Shown: one piece after another, positions 60,407-64,000 of the stretch
Layout of the letters: each line of letters starts with the position of its first letter
Position numbering within the stretch: the stretch's first letter is position 1
DNA from: Sporosarcina koreensis
GTDB taxonomy: Bacteria > Bacillota > Bacilli > Bacillales_A > Planococcaceae
Direction: 5' to 3'
Length of the DNA stretch: 64,000 bases
NCBI RefSeq assembly: GCF_001531445.1
Contig: NZ_LQYA01000198.1
Span: 20,891-84,890, forward strand
Translations under genes and position numbers: made by a program
The notes under the pieces: model-generated
Told to the model about the DNA's origin: nothing
Databases searched by the model: none
The model's input: only the letters and a program-made list of their open reading frames with translations

Positions 60407-60503
60407 CTTCAAGTATGCAGGAATTATGCAAAAACTCCTGTGTATCGATTCGTAAAAGGGGGCGACAATCATGCGCAAGGTACATGAAGATTATTCAAAT
60501 CGC

Positions 60504-60520
60504 ATACCCTTATGAGGTAT
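60504..60520. promoter_or_regulatory. Inverted repeat near the cupredoxin gene promoter
   Basis: ATACC-CTTATGA-GGTAT, 5-bp perfect arms with a 7-base gap, 59 bases before the cupredoxin gene. It uses the same half-site as the 60388 repeat in opposite order. Confidence 0.45.
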
Positions 60521-60578
60521 ATATCCTTAACATCAAATTTCGAAACGTAAGCGTTATTCAGGAAAGGCGGGGGGGTAA

Positions 60579-61502
60579 ATGGGCAACTACCAATCATTTG
60601 TATTAGGTTCACTGGGATTGTTAACAGTTGTAGTCGTTATCTTGGCAGTAATTTTGAAAAAAACATATAGAACGATGCAAGGAATGATGATTGCAATGTT
60701 TTTCGGGATGAATGTCGGATTGACCGCTGGCGTTCTATTAGGTGTAACTTATCAAGGGAACCTATTTTTCTCAACCATTCTCTCGATGGCTATTGGCATG
60801 ATTGCTGGCATATTATGCGGATTATCTTTAGGCATTCTTCCGGTATTGGATGGAGTGATGTCCGGGGTAATGGGAGGCATGATGGGCGCGATGGTAGGGG
60901 AAATGATCCGTGCAGAACAATCGATCCAATTAATCCAGATATTCCCATTTTTATCCATTTGCACAATTTTTATCATGGCTATTTTAAAAACACCGCGAAA
61001 CGCGAGAATACATAATAAAAAGTGGTTAGTAAAGCCTGTTTTACTTTCAAGTATCATTGCCGTTTATATAATATGGGGCTATTCATTTGCAGAAAAGTAT
61101 GTAAAACGAGCAAAACCTGATTCGTCAGAAAATCATCACTCAGTTTCCGCTAAGAATACTGAAAAGCGCAATCAGAAGACCCGACTGGTTGTTCTGGAAA
61201 CAGCTGAAATGAAGTATTCCACCAATGAAATATTAGTGGATAAAGACAAGGCAATCAAATTGACTCTTACAAACTTGGATCAGGTCGAGCATGACATTGA
61301 AATCAAGCTCCCATTTCGGTCTATTGAAAATGCATCCCAGCATGACCATGGAAAAGAAAATAATGTGATACATCTTCATGCCTCGCCCAAAAGTACAGAA
61401 ACACTAATATTTACTCCAACTGAAGCAGGAGTTTATGAATTTTATTGTACAGTTCCTGGACATAAAGAATTTGGGATGGCAGGGAAGCTCATTGTAAGTT
61501 AA
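60579..61502 (+). CDS. Membrane protein with C-terminal cupredoxin domain
   Basis: A 307-residue protein. About residues 1-175 hold five or six helices, one with a Met/Gly-rich run (GVMSGVMGGMMGAMVGEM). A linker then leads to an extracytoplasmic cupredoxin domain (200-307) with ligands His in QVEHDIEI (about 236) and Cys, His, Met in FYCTVPGHKEFGMAG (about 288-302), a complete type 1 copper site. The Met-rich helix suggests copper passage. It is divergent from copB and likely acts in copper sensing, storage or detoxification. GGCGGGGGG precedes the ATG. Confidence 0.82.
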   Translation: MGNYQSFVLGSLGLLTVVVVILAVILKKTYRTMQGMMIAMFFGMNVGLTAGVLLGVTYQGNLFFSTILSMAIGMIAGILCGLSLGILPVLDGVMSGVMGGMMGAMVGEMIRAEQSIQLIQIFPFLSICTIFIMAILKTPRNARIHNKKWLVKPVLLSSIIAVYIIWGYSFAEKYVKRAKPDSSENHHSVSAKNTEKRNQKTRLVVLETAEMKYSTNEILVDKDKAIKLTLTNLDQVEHDIEIKLPFRSIENASQHDHGKENNVIHLHASPKSTETLIFTPTEAGVYEFYCTVPGHKEFGMAGKLIVS

Positions 61503-61547
61503 TTGACATAAAAATTTTCGAATCTATTGGAAACAGCAGCTTTATAG

Positions 61548-61584
61548 AAAAATCGCTTAGATGATGAATCTAGGCGGTTTTTTC
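61548..61584 (+). terminator. Terminator after the cupredoxin gene
   Basis: Stem AAAAATCGCTTAGAT / ATCTAGGCGGTTTTT with G-U pairs, then T residues. Confidence 0.6.
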
Positions 61585-61781
61585 TGTTTGAGGGTCAAAG
61601 AGCATATAGGATTGCTTAAACACTGCATGAATTATCCATGAAAAATCCTTAGTTTTGTCATGTGAATGTCTTGAGATTGTAAAATGAAAATGCTAGTGAT
61701 TATGCTAAAGTTATACAGGAATAGATAAATAAAGATGTCGAACGAAGAAAAAAGACATCAATAAAACAGCTGGGGTGGAAA

Positions 61782-62279
61782 ATGAGAAAACGAATTGTCC
61801 AAGGACTAATGGCTACATTTTTTGTTATTACGATACCTTTCGTATCATCGACGCAAGTGAGTGCGGCAGCAAGTTCGGATGATATTGCAACTTTTGCGGA
61901 GAAGTTTTATGGAACACCTTATAAATTCGGAGGGACGACTACTGCCGGGTTTGACTGTTCGGGGTATATCAGGCACGTCTTTACTAAATTCGACATTAGC
62001 TTACCAAGAACTTCAGCAGATCAGTTTAAAGTTGGAACTGAAGTTAGTAAAGAAGATTTGCAACCTGGAGATTTAGTGTTCTTCGCGAACACATACAAAA
62101 AAGGCATTTCCCATACTGGAATTTATTTAGGCGATGACGAGTTCATATCAGCAAAAAGCCGTGGGGTCTTGAAAGCGAATTTAAAGACGGATCCTTATTG
62201 GGCACCTAAGTATGCAGGAGCAAAACGAGTAGCGAATGTTACAGTGGCTTTTGAACCTGTACAGGTAAAACCGAAGTGA
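61782..62279 (+). CDS. Secreted NlpC/P60 cell-wall endopeptidase
   Basis: A 165-residue protein. A signal peptide (about 1-29, ending VSA-A) is followed by a C40 peptidase domain: GTPYKFGGTTTAGFDCSGYI with the catalytic Cys near 58, and ISHTGIYLGDDEFISAKSRG with the His near 111. It should cleave gamma-D-Glu-diamino acid bonds in peptidoglycan. No LysM or SH3 binding domain is present. TGGGGTGG precedes the ATG. It is probably monocistronic. Confidence 0.9.
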   Translation: MRKRIVQGLMATFFVITIPFVSSTQVSAAASSDDIATFAEKFYGTPYKFGGTTTAGFDCSGYIRHVFTKFDISLPRTSADQFKVGTEVSKEDLQPGDLVFFANTYKKGISHTGIYLGDDEFISAKSRGVLKANLKTDPYWAPKYAGAKRVANVTVAFEPVQVKPK

Positions 62280-62304
62280 ATGTAGCGAATATAAAAGTAC
62301 AAAG

Positions 62305-62358
62305 AAGAGTCTATGATAACTCATTAAAGAGTATATCATCGGCTCTTTTAGTTTTTTT
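62305..62358 (+). terminator. Terminator after the NlpC/P60 gene
   Basis: Imperfect stem AAGAGTCTATGATAACTC against GAGTATATCATCGGCTCTT, followed by TTAGTTTTTTT. Confidence 0.6.
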
Positions 62359-62497
62359 CTGCCCCCTTCCCATTAAGTGTGCAAAACTTATGCACCTATT
62401 ATGTCGATTTTCAAACACACCATTCGTTTGCATATTTTTTTCATTTTTCTTTGTTATGCTACATAAGAAATAATCAAGAGAAGAGGAGAAATATGTA

Positions 62498-64000
62498 ATG
62501 GGAATAAAAATGAAGATGATCATATTGGCGATGAGTATATTGGTGATCAGCGGTTGTAGTAATTCGAATTCACAACCAGATGAGGAAATGGATCATTCCA
62601 AGATGAATGATGAAGAGATGGATCATTCAATGATGGAAATGGATGAAGGTATGATGGAAGCTCATATGAGCCATGACGAGGTTGTCAGTTTAAACGACTC
62701 AACCGGTGAAAACGAATTGAAAATCCCGTCCATGCTTGAACGTGACGATGAAGAAGGAATCGTCTACACTGTTCGGGCACAAAAAGGACAAACTGAAATA
62801 TTTGATGGAATTGAAACGACTACGTATGGGTACAATGGATCGTTTTTAGGACCCATGCTTCGTCTTGAAGAAGGCGAAACGGTGAAGATTCGAACAATAA
62901 ATGAACTTGACGAGAATACAACATTCCATTGGCATGGATTGGAAGTTGCGGCAGATGCAGATGGTGGACCGCATGATGTAATTAAGCCGGGGGAAGAAAG
63001 GATCATTGAATTTAAAGTTGGACAAGAAGCCGCAACATTATGGTTCCATCCTCATCCAGAAGGAAAAACCGCCGAACAGGTATATAATGGTCTTGCAGGA
63101 TTGATGTATATCGAAGATGAAAATGCAAAAATCCTTGGATTGCCAAGTAATTATGGGAAGAATGATATTCCTTTAATTTTTCAGGATAGATTATTTGATG
63201 ATAAAAAACAATTGAACTACAGTGCGGTAATGAACGATGACGGAACAATTGGGGATACTTTGCTGATCAATGGGACGCTCAATCCGAAATTGACTGTGAA
63301 CAAAGAGAAAGTTCGTCTCCGTTTATTAAATGGATCGAATGCAAGGAATTTCACATTTAAATTGAATACAGGAGATCCCTTTGTTCAAATTGCAACGGAT
63401 GGTGGTTTGTTGAATGAACCGGTTGTGTTAAATGAGGTGACGCTAACTCCTTCCGAGCGGGCGGAAATTGTTGTTGATTTTGCCCAGTTGAATACAGAAG
63501 ATGGCTTGGCAATAATAAATGAGGATGGGTCTATTCTTTTACCATTTGAAGTTTCTGATCAAAGCGGAGCGGTAAGCAGGCTTCCTGGAGAGATGAATGA
63601 TTTTTCATTGACAGACGAAGAGATGAACCTGCCGGTCACAAAGAAAGTGGAACTCTTTGGAATGATGGACATGGTAACGATAAATGGGAAGAAATTTGAC
63701 CCAGAACGAATTGATTTTACCCAACAGCAAGGGGTCACCGAAGTGTGGGAAATTTACAATAAACCCGACATGATGGGCGGAATGATTCATCCGTTCCACA
63801 TTCACGGCGCACAATTTAAAATCATTTCTAGAAACGGAGAAGCGCCACCGGAAAATGAACATGGATGGAAAGACAGTATCTCTGTCGAACCGGATGAGCG
63901 AGTAAAGATAGCTATACAATTTAAGCATAAGGGTGTGTATATGTTCCATTGCCACATTCTTGAACATGAAGACAATGGCATGATGGGGCAGGTGAAAGTC
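62498..64000 (+). CDS. Multicopper oxidase lipoprotein (C-terminal end beyond window)
   Basis: An open frame of 501 codons from ATG 62498 (AGAGGAG upstream) to the window end. A lipoprotein signal with LVISGCS precedes a Met/Asp/His-rich segment (DEEMDHSKMNDEEMDHSMME) that may bind copper. The four copper motifs are present: HWHGLE (about 145), WFHPHPEG (about 184), HPFHIHG (about 430) and HCHILEHEDNGMMG (about 484). Family members (CueO/CotA-like) oxidise Cu(I) or phenolics at the cell surface. Reaching the last motif means only a few residues are missing. It fits with the nearby copB and cupredoxin genes. Confidence 0.92.
   Translation, partial: MGIKMKMIILAMSILVISGCSNSNSQPDEEMDHSKMNDEEMDHSMMEMDEGMMEAHMSHDEVVSLNDSTGENELKIPSMLERDDEEGIVYTVRAQKGQTEIFDGIETTTYGYNGSFLGPMLRLEEGETVKIRTINELDENTTFHWHGLEVAADADGGPHDVIKPGEERIIEFKVGQEAATLWFHPHPEGKTAEQVYNGLAGLMYIEDENAKILGLPSNYGKNDIPLIFQDRLFDDKKQLNYSAVMNDDGTIGDTLLINGTLNPKLTVNKEKVRLRLLNGSNARNFTFKLNTGDPFVQIATDGGLLNEPVVLNEVTLTPSERAEIVVDFAQLNTEDGLAIINEDGSILLPFEVSDQSGAVSRLPGEMNDFSLTDEEMNLPVTKKVELFGMMDMVTINGKKFDPERIDFTQQQGVTEVWEIYNKPDMMGGMIHPFHIHGAQFKIISRNGEAPPENEHGWKDSISVEPDERVKIAIQFKHKGVYMFHCHILEHEDNGMMGQVKV

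Overview
The window comes from the chromosome of a low-to-medium GC, endospore-former-type Firmicute. Planococcaceae/Bacillaceae is most likely and a Sporosarcina-like organism is a reasonable guess. Supporting signs are AGGAGG-type ribosome sites, frequent GTG/TTG starts, a YqhV homologue, a Bacillus-type collagen-like prolyl 4-hydroxylase, ResB/ResC cytochrome c maturation, a TPP riboswitch and a Hol_Tox type I toxin. No rRNA, tRNA or CRISPR array was seen.

Region 1 (1-15.7 kb) is an AT-rich defence and mobility island. It opens with an IS1182-type transposase cut by the window edge, a GC-rich palindromic repeat and the decayed C-terminal half of a tyrosine integrase. Then come an AlbA_2/STAND NTPase/TPR protein, a small Cys-cluster protein, and a tight four-gene operon: BglII-like protein, ParB/Srx-like protein, SNF2-type helicase and DUF3883 nuclease-like protein. 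An AIPR-family protein faces this operon across a shared terminator. Next are the wreck of a BglII/BstYI-type restriction enzyme, a small XRE (controller-like) regulator and a TSPPY DNA methyltransferase. The island fades into decayed phospholipase D-like and amino-acid permease genes. This is the best candidate here for an undescribed system.

Region 2 (15.9-34.4 kb) is mixed chromosome: a class A PBP with a charged tail, threonine aldolase, a frameshifted serine hydrolase, a run of immunity-like genes (ankyrin, YwqG/DUF1963, SMI1/KNR4, Imm49-like) without visible toxins, an ECF sigma / PadR / HAAS-FtsW operon, and a type I toxin with a convergent antisense RNA. It ends with a LysR gene followed by a TPP riboswitch that controls an SDR and an FMN-dependent monooxygenase.

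Region 3 (34.4-49.8 kb) carries a more GC-rich haem/siderophore-type ABC transporter operon ending in a ferrochelatase-like gene. It lies behind a promoter with two copies of a 16-bp palindrome that resembles MntR/DtxR boxes. A full and a truncated copy of the same winged-helix gene, in the same orientation, bracket it. Two TetR modules follow (one with a carboxymuconolactone decarboxylase-like gene, one with a small alarmone synthetase), plus a flavin monooxygenase, a ZIP transporter, prolyl hydroxylase, an XRE-cupin regulator, an MFS exporter and a universal stress protein.

Region 4 (50.4-64 kb) is a thiol-redox, cytochrome c maturation and copper cluster: ResA-like, sensor kinase and response regulator, two CcdA/DsbD-type proteins, ResB with an N-terminal zinc ribbon, and ResC. 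It continues with a DUF302 protein, CopB-type copper ATPase, a membrane-anchored cupredoxin, an NlpC/P60 hydrolase and a multicopper oxidase that runs off the end. Together these suggest copper handling coupled to extracytoplasmic redox and cytochrome biogenesis.
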